NCBI GenBank assembly: GCA_900766785.1
Contig: CAAFWT010000057.1
Span: 1 to 40,392, forward strand
Length of the DNA stretch: 40,392 nucleotides
Reading direction: 5' to 3'
Source of the DNA: an uncultured Paraprevotella sp.
GTDB lineage: Bacteria; Bacteroidota; Bacteroidia; Bacteroidales; Bacteroidaceae
Positions 24,522-32,176 of this stretch are shown here, piece by piece (position 1 is the first letter of the stretch; every line of letters starts with the position of its first letter). The notes under the pieces are model-generated. The model searched no databases and was not told where the DNA came from. It saw nothing but the letters and a program-made list of their open reading frames with translations. The position numbers were made by a program, and so were the translations under genes.

Positions 24522-24844
24522 ATCCCCATTTTCCTCCTTTTCAGCATCGGTCAAATGCCTTTTAGTGTCGCCTCGGTGGATTTTGACGCATTCTGAGAGT
24601 ACTTACGAAAATCAAAAAGTAAGCAGGTGGCTTTATTTTTGAGCATAAAGTCAAAAAGTCGGCCGAGCCGGTTTACCTCGATGCTTGGGCATATTCAGGA
24701 GAAGGAGAGGGAAGGGAAGGCATGCCCTGACAGATTCTCCTCCCTGGCGTCTCACTGCGGAACCATACATCTGTTCGTGCATCACCTGGAACATGGGTAG
24801 TTTTTTCCAAACTACAGGTAATGGTCAGCTGACGTATTTCTTTG

Positions 24845-24852
24845 TAATTTTG
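24845..24852 (+). promoter_or_regulatory. -7 box (TAATTTTG) of the accessory redox operon
   Basis: TAATTTTG lies 28 nt before the hydrolase ATG and predicts a leader of about 20 nt. No clean TTG is found at the -33 position, which would suit a promoter needing an activator such as the AraC protein at the end of this operon. Confidence 0.5.
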
Positions 24853-24880
24853 CATCCGGAACCTTATTCACCAAGTGATT

Positions 24881-26005
24881 ATGAAACAGAAATTGTTTTT
24901 ATTAATAGTATTTTTGATAGCAATGGCAATTACAACCAATGCGTCGGCACTGAAAGTGCAGGGCGAGAGGACTGAAGAAAAATGGGACAAGGTGTTCCCA
25001 TTGAGCGAGACAGTCAATCACCGGAAGGTGGAGTTCAAGAATCGGTATGGCATAACACTTGTGGGAGATTTATATACTCCCAAAAGTGGAGGCAACGGAA
25101 TGGCTCTTGCTGTGTGTGGGCCTTTTGGTGCGTCAAAGGAACAGTCGAGTGGACTCTATGCCATGAAGATGGCGGAACGAGGATTTGTCACTTGTGCTTT
25201 CGACCCTTCTTTTACTGGGGAAAGCGGCGGTGAGCCCCGGCGTACTTCCTCACCTGACATCAATACCGAAGACTTCTTGGCAGCGGTGGATTTCCTTTCC
25301 TGCCTGCCCGATGTGGACGAGGAGAAGATAGGCATCATCGGCATTTGCGGATGGGGCGGCATAGCTCTGAATGCGGCTGCCGTTGACCCTCGCATCAAAG
25401 CCACGGTGGCGAGCACTATGTACGATATGTGCCGAGTGAACGGCAACGGCTATTTTGATGAGAACGACAGCGAGGAAGCCCGTTATGCCGCTCGCAAGGC
25501 GATGGCTGCCGAACGCACCAAGGCTGCACGGAGTGGCAAGCTGACGCAGGCAGGAGGTGTGGTAGATCCGTTGCCTGCCGATGCCCCGCAGTTTGTCAAG
25601 GACTATTATGACTACTATAAGACGAGTCGTGGCTATCATCCTCGTTCGGGCAACAGCAACGATGGTTGGCACACCTTTGGCTGTCAGGCATATTCCAATG
25701 CGCGTTTCCTTTATTATATCAATGAGATACGTTCGGCGGTGCTCATCATGCACGGCGAGAAAGCCCACTCCCGTTACTTCGGCGAGGCTGCTTATAAGTA
25801 TATGGTAGAGGGTAAAGCCACTGGATATGATGCAGTCCGCAAGCCAAATCCTGTGCCAGGGAACAAGGAGTTGCTCATTATCCCAGATGCCAGCCATTGC
25901 GACCTCTACGATGGCGGTTATACCGAACTGGAAGGCAAGGGCAAGGCGAAAAACATGATTCCTTGGGATAAGATAGCTGATTTCATCAAAAAGAACATGA
26001 AATGA
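24881..26005 (+). CDS. Secreted alpha/beta hydrolase
   Basis: This 374-aa protein has a signal peptide (cut near TNASA) and an alpha/beta hydrolase fold of the YcjY-like type. The nucleophile elbow reads GICGWGG (154-160): the position held by Ser in related GICGSGG proteins is Trp158 here, with Cys156 beside it. A charge-relay His is likely in DASHCDLYDGG. The first gene of an operon with two flavodoxin-type proteins and an AraC regulator, it is followed 25 nt later by the reductase. Substrate unknown; it may be an esterase, a dienelactone-hydrolase-like enzyme or catalytically altered. A GTG two codons upstream is less likely as the start. Confidence 0.78.
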   Translation: MKQKLFLLIVFLIAMAITTNASALKVQGERTEEKWDKVFPLSETVNHRKVEFKNRYGITLVGDLYTPKSGGNGMALAVCGPFGASKEQSSGLYAMKMAERGFVTCAFDPSFTGESGGEPRRTSSPDINTEDFLAAVDFLSCLPDVDEEKIGIIGICGWGGIALNAAAVDPRIKATVASTMYDMCRVNGNGYFDENDSEEARYAARKAMAAERTKAARSGKLTQAGGVVDPLPADAPQFVKDYYDYYKTSRGYHPRSGNSNDGWHTFGCQAYSNARFLYYINEIRSAVLIMHGEKAHSRYFGEAAYKYMVEGKATGYDAVRKPNPVPGNKELLIIPDASHCDLYDGGYTELEGKGKAKNMIPWDKIADFIKKNMK

Positions 26006-26030
26006 GTACAATAATTTGCATAAACTAAAA

Positions 26031-26567
26031 ATGAAAAAAGTTATCGTAATTTCCACCAGTCTCCGCGCTGGGTCGAACAGCGACATGCTGGCTGAGAAGT
26101 TTGCCGAAGGTGCCAAGGCATCGGGCCATGCGGTAGAGAAGATTTCCCTCAGGGGGAAGGAGATAAAGTTCTGCATTGGTTGCCTGAGTTGCCAGAAGAC
26201 GGGTGCATGTGTGTTCAGGGATGATGTGCCTGCCATCATGGAGAAAGTGCTGAATGCCGATGTGGTCTGTTGGGCAACACCTATTTATTATTATGAGATG
26301 AGCGGACAGATGAAGACACTCATTGACCGCATGAATGCCATGTGTCCCAAGGACTACCGTTTCCGCGACATCTATCTGCTCACCACAGCTGCCGAAGATG
26401 AAGAGGACACTCCCCGGCGTGCCGAGATGGGGCTGACAGGATGGATAGACTGCTACGGCAAGTCTGCACTCAAGGGGCACCTGTTCTGCGGAGGAGTAAC
26501 CGATGCCAGAGACATCGAAGGCAATGCCTCTCTGATGCAGGCCTACGAGATGGGAAAAGGGGTTTGA
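26031..26567 (+). CDS. FMN-dependent NAD(P)H oxidoreductase
   Basis: Flavodoxin-fold reductase of 178 aa. The N-terminal KVIVISTSLRAGSNSDMLAE binds FMN phosphate. A cysteine motif C48-x2-C51-x2-C54-x5-C60 (GCLSCQKTGAC) resembles iron-sulfur flavoproteins and NADPH-dependent FMN reductases of anaerobes. PIYYYEMSGQMKTLIDR is the conserved FMN-side loop. It is cytoplasmic. The end (ASLMQAYEMGKG) looks complete, but its stop lies directly at the join to a beheaded cupin gene read one base out of frame. It probably reduces quinones, nitro compounds or disulfides. An upstream in-frame TTG is not favoured. Confidence 0.85.
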   Translation: MKKVIVISTSLRAGSNSDMLAEKFAEGAKASGHAVEKISLRGKEIKFCIGCLSCQKTGACVFRDDVPAIMEKVLNADVVCWATPIYYYEMSGQMKTLIDRMNAMCPKDYRFRDIYLLTTAAEDEEDTPRRAEMGLTGWIDCYGKSALKGHLFCGGVTDARDIEGNASLMQAYEMGKGV

Positions 26568-26847
26568 TGGCGAGGGAATAAACTGGCACATCCATCATGC
26601 CACCCAGGGCGGAGGACAGATGCTTATCGGTGTGGCCGGACGTGGCTGGTATCAGGAGGAGGGAAAACCAGCCACGGAAATCCTTCCAGGAACAGTCATT
26701 CACATCCCTGCTGGTGTGAAGCATTGGCATGGAGCTGCTGCCGACAGTTGGTTTGCTCATCTGGCTTTTGAGATAGAGGGAGAGAACACGTCCAATGAAT
26801 GGCTGGAACCAGTCTCAGAGACTGAGTATGAACAGGTAAACGAATAA
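26536..26847 (+). pseudogene. Cupin-domain gene lacking its 5' end
   Basis: The open frame reads NWHIHHATQGGGQ then MLIGVAGRGWYQEEGKPA, PAGVKHWHGAA and SWFAHLAFEIEG, the core and C-terminus of a small cupin (metal His in WHIHH and KHWHG). The N-terminal 30-50 residues and the start codon are missing. The frame emerges from the end of the reductase gene after an in-frame stop. The only ATG (26620) would skip the first His motif and give 75 aa. A deletion joining the two genes near 26555-26575, or a +1 shift at aaaagggg, explains this. Probably non-functional unless frameshifted into a fusion. Confidence 0.65.
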
Positions 26848-26864
26848 TAACCATACCGATTGAT

Positions 26865-27434
26865 ATGATGAAACATCTGAAATTCTATCTGTTTGCCGTG
26901 CTGACCTTATTTGCAGCATCGGCTTGTTCACAAAACAAGACCAAAGGCACCATGGAAAAGAAAAAAGTATTGGTAGTGTATTTCTCGGCAACGGGAACAA
27001 CGAGGCAAGTGGCCAGACAAATAGCCACTATGGCCGATGCAGACATCTGCGAGATTGTACCTAAGAAGCTATATTCCAGTGCCGACCTCGACTGGACCAA
27101 CCAGCAGTCGCGCAGTTCGGTGGAGATGAATAATCCAAAAGCCCGACCAGAGATTAAAGCTGTGTCAGTGAACGTACGTCAGTATAACTACATCTTCCTG
27201 GGCTATCCTATATGGTGGAACCTCGCACCGAGAACCGTGAACTCTTTCATTGAGGCGGCAGACTTGGCAGGCAAGACTGTGATTCCCTTTGCAACGTCAG
27301 GAAGCAGCACCATTGCCAACAGTGTGGCTGTGCTGAAGAAGTCTTACCCAAAAATCAAGTGGCAGACAGGCAAACTGCTGAATCGTGTCGGCGAGAAAGA
27401 GATGGGAACATGGGTTTCAGAAACAATACAATGA
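26865..27434 (+). CDS. Flavodoxin-like lipoprotein
   Basis: This 189-aa protein joins a lipoprotein signal (MMKHLKFYLF..., Cys21 in SAC) to a flavodoxin domain. The FMN phosphate loop is FSATGTTRQVA (40-50) and the aromatic loop GYPIWWNLAPRTV. Flavodoxins are normally cytoplasmic; export as a lipoprotein suggests electron transfer or a reductase role in the periplasm, as found for several Bacteroidetes homologues. It follows the cupin remnant by 17 nt and ends 1 nt before the AraC gene start. A Met at residue 30 would give a cytoplasmic form without the signal. Confidence 0.85.
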   Translation: MMKHLKFYLFAVLTLFAASACSQNKTKGTMEKKKVLVVYFSATGTTRQVARQIATMADADICEIVPKKLYSSADLDWTNQQSRSSVEMNNPKARPEIKAVSVNVRQYNYIFLGYPIWWNLAPRTVNSFIEAADLAGKTVIPFATSGSSTIANSVAVLKKSYPKIKWQTGKLLNRVGEKEMGTWVSETIQ

Positions 27435-27435
27435 T

Positions 27436-28326
27436 ATGGAAGAGGTTTTTCTCAATACAGTACAGGATTTCAACGACTATCAGGGGGTGGAGACACTTCA
27501 TCCTCTGGTGAGCGTGGTGCATGTGGAGAACACAGAGCACATCCAGGAGTGTGTGATGCACTATGGACTTTATGCTATCTATCTCAAGGAAAACAAGGGG
27601 TGCAAGCTCTCTTATGGCCGTACACCCTATGACTTCGACGAGATGACCGTGACCAGCTTTGCTCCTGGTCAGGTGGTGAAGGTGGAACCAAACCCCGATG
27701 TTCCTTTTGCCAAGTTTACAGCCCTGGTGTTCCATCCCGACCTTCTCAACCGCACTGCTTTAGGCAGACAGATGAGCCGTTATGAGTTCTTCGACTATTC
27801 CAGTACTGAGGCTTTGCATCTCTCCGTCCAGGAGGTGGAAGTCTTCAGGGGTGTGATAACTATGATAGAGCAGGAGTTGCACCGTGCCATAGACAAGCAT
27901 ACACGCGAACTGATAATCTCCAACATCGAACTGCTACTGAACTATTGTCTCCGCTTCTATGACCGCCAGTTCATCACTCGCGAGGAAATCAATCATTCGG
28001 TGGTGAAGAGATTCATGGAACTGCTGGATGACTACATCTCCTCTAAAGCCCTGCGAGAGGGATTGCCCACAGTGGCCTATTTTGCAGACAAATGCTGTCT
28101 GTCGAGCGGATATTTCGGAAACCTGGTGCGCGTGGAAACTGGTCGTACTGCCAAGGACATCATTGCCGACCGCCTTCTCGCCCATGCCAAACAGTTGCTC
28201 AATGATGACACGCTGACCATCACAATGATTAGCGAACGTATGGGTTTTGACTATCCTCAGCATTTCGTTCGTTTCTTCAAATCCCATACGGGCAAAACAC
28301 CTTCCGCATACAGGAAGGTGTCCTGA
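27436..28326 (+). CDS. AraC family transcriptional regulator
   Basis: This 296-aa regulator has an N-terminal cupin-like sensing domain (about 1-180) and a C-terminal pair of AraC helix-turn-helix motifs (about 195-294, with LPTVAYFADKCCLSSGYFGNL and TITMISERMGFDYPQHFVRFFK). The conserved AraC end GKTPSAYRK is present. As last gene of the operon it probably controls the operon's promoter; two cysteines in the first helix region might make it redox-sensitive, which is speculation. The start is chosen 1 nt after the flavodoxin stop; the longer frame lies inside that gene. Confidence 0.88.
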   Translation: MEEVFLNTVQDFNDYQGVETLHPLVSVVHVENTEHIQECVMHYGLYAIYLKENKGCKLSYGRTPYDFDEMTVTSFAPGQVVKVEPNPDVPFAKFTALVFHPDLLNRTALGRQMSRYEFFDYSSTEALHLSVQEVEVFRGVITMIEQELHRAIDKHTRELIISNIELLLNYCLRFYDRQFITREEINHSVVKRFMELLDDYISSKALREGLPTVAYFADKCCLSSGYFGNLVRVETGRTAKDIIADRLLAHAKQLLNDDTLTITMISERMGFDYPQHFVRFFKSHTGKTPSAYRKVS

Positions 28327-28404
28327 GTGTTCCTCTTTTTCCTCCCTTTTCTCTTATTCAGAACAGGACTGGCGATTACGATGCCAGTTTTACCCATCTC
28401 AGAC

Positions 28405-28460
28405 GCAGTGCACTGCAACCGCTCCTGCAGTGCACTGCATCCGTCCTTGCAGTGCACTGC
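28405..28460. repeat. Palindrome array C, 22-nt period
   Basis: Three perfect copies of GCAGTGCACTGC start at 28405, 28427 and 28449, exactly 22 nt apart. Spacers are AACCGCTCCT and ATCCGTCCTT. The left edge (CCATCTCAGAC) is the inverse of the right edge of array A, and 25 nt at 28436-28460 are identical to positions 1-25. It lies in the convergent gap between the AraC gene and the nqr operon. Confidence 0.9.
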
Positions 28461-28611
28461 GTGGAAAATGCGATTCCTTTTTGAAATGGTTCCCTGTTCG
28501 GCTTGTGCCCCGTTGCCATAAGCATCCTTTTGCTCCAGGCAGCAAAGCATTATGTTTGTCATCGCTCGGAAATATACTTTTTGTACAATCAAAGACAGAT
28601 GAAGTCAGTTC

Positions 28612-28660
28612 ATGGAAAACAAAGAGGCTGCGCTGTAAACCTCATTTACAACGCAGCCTC
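28612..28660 (-). terminator. Terminator of the nqr operon
   Basis: GAGGCTGCG (28624-28632) pairs with CGCAGCCTC (28652-28660), with further pairing TGTAAA/TTTACA inside. On the minus strand the hairpin is followed by a T-rich run (tttgtttt). It is 25 nt past the nqrF stop. Confidence 0.85.
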
Positions 28661-28685
28661 TCTCGGATTGCTCTCTCAGAAGATA

Positions 28686-29975
28686 TTACCCTCCGAAGTT
28701 ATCGAAGCGAATCATATCATCTTCAACACCGAGACTATGCAACAAGTCGAGCACCGTCTTGGCCATCATTGGAGGACCGCAGAGATAGTACTCACAATCC
28801 TCGGGAGACTCATGCTGCTTGAGATATGTGTCGCCCATTACTGGTGCCACAAAGCCTGGTGTGTACTTGATGCCAGCAGCATCTGCCTTGGGATCGGGAC
28901 GGTCCAGAGCCAAATGGAAATGGAAGTTGGGGAAATCCTTTTCCAACTGCAGGAAGTCGTCGAGGAAAGGAATCTCCTCCAAGGCACGTGCACCATAGAA
29001 ATAGTGCATGGGACGATTGCGGTCCTCTTCCTTCACACCATGACCCTTGAGCATGTGCATAATCTGTGCACGCAGAGGAGCCATACCGGCACCACCGCCT
29101 ACCCAAATCATTTCACGGCCTGAACCATATACAGGACGGAACTCTCCGTAAGGGCCACTCATGGTCACCTTGTCGCCTGGCTTCAGACTGAAGATGTAAG
29201 AAGAGGCGATACCAGGATTGACATCCATGAAGCCTGGACCCTGATCCTTGGGCTTGAAGGGAGGTGTGGCAATACGTACATTCAGGGTGATGATGTCACC
29301 CTCGTCGGGATAGTTGGCCATTGAATATGCACGGATGGTGGCTGTGGGATTCTGACACTTCAGACCGAAGAGTCCGAACTTCTCCCATGCGGGAAGATAA
29401 ACATCACCGATGAGGCTCTTGTCAAAGTCCTTGTCATAATCGATGCAGTCAAATGCTGGAATCTTGATCTGTGCATAAGAACCAGGTTCGAAGTCCATGT
29501 GCTCGCCTGGAGGCAGAGCCACCTTATACTCCTTGATGAACGTGGCCACGTTGCGGTTGCCAATCACTGTGCATTCCCATTCCTTGACGCCCATCACTGA
29601 GTCGTCCACACGGATGGACATATCACTCTTCACCTTGCACTGGCATCCCAGACGCCAATGGTCCTTGATTTGCTTGCGAGTGAAGTGACCCTTCTCGGAA
29701 TCGAGAATCTCACCACCTCCCTCGGGAACCTGCAACTTACACTGTCCGCACGAACCTTTTCCTCCACAAGCACTGGGCAGGAAGATGCCCGCCTGTGACA
29801 GGGTAGATAACAGAGATGCACCCTGGCCCACACTCACGGTGTCCTTGCCATTGATGGTGATGTTGACATTACCACTGGGTGACAAATAGGTCTTTGCTAC
29901 AAGCAGGATGACAACCAGCACCAGGATGATTACCAGGAATACTGCAATGCTTGCTAAAATCAAATTCATATCCAT
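28686..29975 (-). CDS. nqrF: Na+-NQR subunit F (NADH-binding)
   Basis: This 429-aa entry subunit of the sodium-pumping NADH:quinone oxidoreductase has one N-terminal membrane helix (about 5-27). A 2Fe-2S ferredoxin domain follows with C70, C76, C79 and C111 (CGGKGSCGQC, LGCQC). Then come an FAD-binding domain (RAYSMAN) and an NADH-binding domain (VGGGAGMAPLRAQ, YYLCGPP). It takes electrons from NADH and passes them via FAD and 2Fe-2S to the membrane subunits. It is the last gene of nqrABCDEF, 21 nt after nqrE and preceded by aggagg, with a strong terminator after it. Confidence 0.96.
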   Translation of the reverse strand: MDMNLILASIAVFLVIILVLVVILLVAKTYLSPSGNVNITINGKDTVSVGQGASLLSTLSQAGIFLPSACGGKGSCGQCKLQVPEGGGEILDSEKGHFTRKQIKDHWRLGCQCKVKSDMSIRVDDSVMGVKEWECTVIGNRNVATFIKEYKVALPPGEHMDFEPGSYAQIKIPAFDCIDYDKDFDKSLIGDVYLPAWEKFGLFGLKCQNPTATIRAYSMANYPDEGDIITLNVRIATPPFKPKDQGPGFMDVNPGIASSYIFSLKPGDKVTMSGPYGEFRPVYGSGREMIWVGGGAGMAPLRAQIMHMLKGHGVKEEDRNRPMHYFYGARALEEIPFLDDFLQLEKDFPNFHFHLALDRPDPKADAAGIKYTPGFVAPVMGDTYLKQHESPEDCEYYLCGPPMMAKTVLDLLHSLGVEDDMIRFDNFGG

Positions 29976-29996
29976 TGTATGTTCCTCCTGCCTTTT

Positions 29997-30626
29997 TTAG
30001 ATTTTCAAACCACTGAAGCACATAAACGCCATGGCCATCAGACCTACCGTGATAAAGGTTATGCCCAAGCCCTGGAGAGGACGAGGCACATCGGTATAAG
30101 CCATCTTCTCGCGAATGGCAGCCAAGCCCACAATGGCCATCAGCCAACCAATACCGCTTCCCAATGCATAGGCAATGGCATCGCCAAAGCCTGAGATAGC
30201 CTGACTGCTGGTCTCGGGATCCATCGTTACACGCTGCTGCATGAAGAGGGAGGCACCCATGATGGCGCAGTTGACAGCTATAAGGGGCAGGAAGATACCC
30301 AGCGAAGCATAGAGTGAGGGACTGAATCGCTCTACTATCATCTCCACCAGTTGCACGATACCTGCAATCACTGCAATGAAGAGAATAAAGGCGAGGAACG
30401 TAAGGTCAACTCCCTCAACCAAGGCATCGGGGCCCAATACATAGGTCTGCAAAGCATAGTCCACAGGAACGGTAATGAGCAGCACGAAGGTTACTGCTAC
30501 ACCCAGTCCCAGGGCAGTCTTCACATTCTTGGATACAGCCAAGTAAGAGCACATACCCAGGAAAAATGCGAATATCATGTTGTCCACAAAGATGGAGCGG
30601 ACAAACAAACTTATCATATGTTCCAT
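29997..30626 (-). CDS. nqrE: Na+-NQR subunit E
   Basis: Integral membrane subunit of 209 aa with six hydrophobic helices. Conserved cysteines in FLGMCSYLAVS and AVNCAIMGAS are expected to hold, with NqrD, the 2Fe-2S cluster within the membrane. It is related to NqrD and to RnfA. RnfA/E-type complexes are an alternative in principle, but the full nqrABCDEF order and the FMN motifs of NqrB/C decide for Na+-NQR. It starts 24 nt after nqrD. Confidence 0.96.
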   Translation of the reverse strand: MEHMISLFVRSIFVDNMIFAFFLGMCSYLAVSKNVKTALGLGVAVTFVLLITVPVDYALQTYVLGPDALVEGVDLTFLAFILFIAVIAGIVQLVEMIVERFSPSLYASLGIFLPLIAVNCAIMGASLFMQQRVTMDPETSSQAISGFGDAIAYALGSGIGWLMAIVGLAAIREKMAYTDVPRPLQGLGITFITVGLMAMAFMCFSGLKI

Positions 30627-30650
30627 TATTCTTTGTTTTATTTTGGTATG

Positions 30651-31289
30651 TTACTTCTTTTCTTCCTTGTTCAGAGAACGGTGTGCCCATATGAAGCAAC
30701 CTACGATGATGAGTGACATGGCTGGCATGACCATCATACCGTTGTTGGCGTACCAACCACCATTCTCAATATACCAACTCTGAGGGATGACATTGAAGCC
30801 AAGCAATGTGCCGAAGCCAAAGAGTTCGCGAACGAAACCTACAACCACCAGCACAAAGGCATAGCCCAATCCGTTGCCTATTCCATCCAGGAATGATGCC
30901 CAGGGACCATTCTGCATGGCAAAAGCCTCCAGGCGTCCCATCAGAATACAGTTGGTGATGATAAGGCCCACATAGACGGAGAGCTGGACACTCACGTCAT
31001 AAGCAAAGGCCTTGAGCACCTGACTGACAATAGTAACCAGCGCAGCCACGACCACCAGCTGAACGATGATACGTATGCGGTTGGGGATGGTCTTGCGCAA
31101 CAAAGAGATAATCACATTGGCAAAAGCAGTGATGATGGTCACACTCAGACCCATCACAATAGCTGGCTCCAACTGAGAGGTAACAGCCAGAGCAGAGCAG
31201 ATACCAAGCACCTGTACGGCAACTGGATTGTTCAGATTCAATGGGCCGGTTAGTGCTTCGCGGTTCTCTGCGGAAAACAACTTACTCAT
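30651..31289 (-). CDS. nqrD: Na+-NQR subunit D
   Basis: Integral membrane subunit of 212 aa, homologous to NqrE, with six predicted helices. Cysteines in LGICSALAVT and TNCILMGRLEAFAM match the conserved intramembrane ligands shared with NqrE. Length is normal for the family. The gap to nqrC is 17 nt. Confidence 0.96.
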   Translation of the reverse strand: MSKLFSAENREALTGPLNLNNPVAVQVLGICSALAVTSQLEPAIVMGLSVTIITAFANVIISLLRKTIPNRIRIIVQLVVVAALVTIVSQVLKAFAYDVSVQLSVYVGLIITNCILMGRLEAFAMQNGPWASFLDGIGNGLGYAFVLVVVGFVRELFGFGTLLGFNVIPQSWYIENGGWYANNGMMVMPAMSLIIVGCFIWAHRSLNKEEKK

Positions 31290-31306
31290 ATTTCTGTTCC
31301 TCCTTA

Positions 31307-32167
31307 TTAATTATTCGTTTGTGTATCCTCGCCGCCTTCGGAGCATGCTGCAGCACAACTGTCCTGAGGACATGCGGGCTCTGACTGGAGGTCAGGAACG
31401 GCACAAGGCATGGCCTTGATGATTTCACCATAAACCTCCAATCCCTCGGTGACCATGGCAGCCACACCCTTGCTCGTAAGGGTGGCTCCTGTTACACCAT
31501 CTATCTCTGTCTCTTTGGCAGCCGTTCCGGCTTTGACAACAGTGAGGGCGATATTTCCTTCCTCGTTCAGGACTGGACGGCCAGAGAACTGCTTCTGGAA
31601 CCAACGCTCGTTGATACGTGCACCCAGTCCGGCTGTCTCACTCTCATGACCGAAATAGGAACCATAAGCATGAAGCATATCCTCGTCAAGTGAGATATAT
31701 CCCCACAGACCGCCCCACAGACCGCGTCCCTTGAGAGGGAATACATATTTCACCACACCATCTACGTTGGCCTTGAAATATGGAGCACTTGCTGATGTCT
31801 GGAGCGTATCGGTAATCACCTCGTCATACTTGGCATCCACAGCCTCGCCCTTCAGGTTCTCAATATTGAGAGAAATGAGAATCTGATTCTTGGTGTCGCG
31901 AAGCACATTGGCATCCTGAGTGGGTTTCAAGGCAGAACTTACGAAAGCCAGCAGGAATGCCACTATCACTACCATCACAGCAGCATACAGAATTGTGTAT
32001 ACGTTGCTGTTGGTGTCTATGCCCTTCTTGGCAGGAGCGGACTGAGCGCCAGCCTCAACCACCTCCTCTATATTGGAAGCGTCTGCCATACAGATAGGGC
32101 ACTTGTCAGGCATTGAGTCTGCCTCGAATGTCTGACCACAAATATTACACTTAAATTTCTTTGCCAT
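31307..32167 (-). CDS. nqrC: Na+-NQR subunit C with N-terminal rubredoxin-like domain
   Basis: The NqrC part (about 50-255) has one membrane helix (58-80), the GLWGGLWGY region and the FMN-attachment motif TGAT (T229) on the periplasmic side. Before the helix stands an extra domain, CNICGQTFEADSMPDKCPIC (C7, C10, C23, C26; CX2C-X12-CX2C), like the short rubredoxin domains at the ends of rubrerythrins. At 286 aa the protein is longer than the usual 230-265. The NqrC N-terminus faces the cytoplasm, so this domain would sit near the NADH-reacting head of NqrF. A Cys-rich tail (C255, C266, C271, C275) is also present. The start has no nearby alternative before the domain. Confidence 0.93.
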   Translation of the reverse strand: MAKKFKCNICGQTFEADSMPDKCPICMADASNIEEVVEAGAQSAPAKKGIDTNSNVYTILYAAVMVVIVAFLLAFVSSALKPTQDANVLRDTKNQILISLNIENLKGEAVDAKYDEVITDTLQTSASAPYFKANVDGVVKYVFPLKGRGLWGGLWGYISLDEDMLHAYGSYFGHESETAGLGARINERWFQKQFSGRPVLNEEGNIALTVVKAGTAAKETEIDGVTGATLTSKGVAAMVTEGLEVYGEIIKAMPCAVPDLQSEPACPQDSCAAACSEGGEDTQTNN

Positions 32168-32176
32168 GAGTCTGTA

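Noticed and set aside
24209..24554. Minus-strand ORFs of 107-112 aa over array B
   Set aside because: They cross the non-coding palindromes, lack ribosome-site or promoter context, and have low-complexity peptides that change with the 22-nt repeats.
1..28460. Plasmid-type iterons or a replication origin
   Set aside because: A 22-nt period fits iterons, but the arrays occur at three scattered intergenic sites with different cores, and no rep gene, DnaA boxes or AT-rich unwinding region adjoins them.
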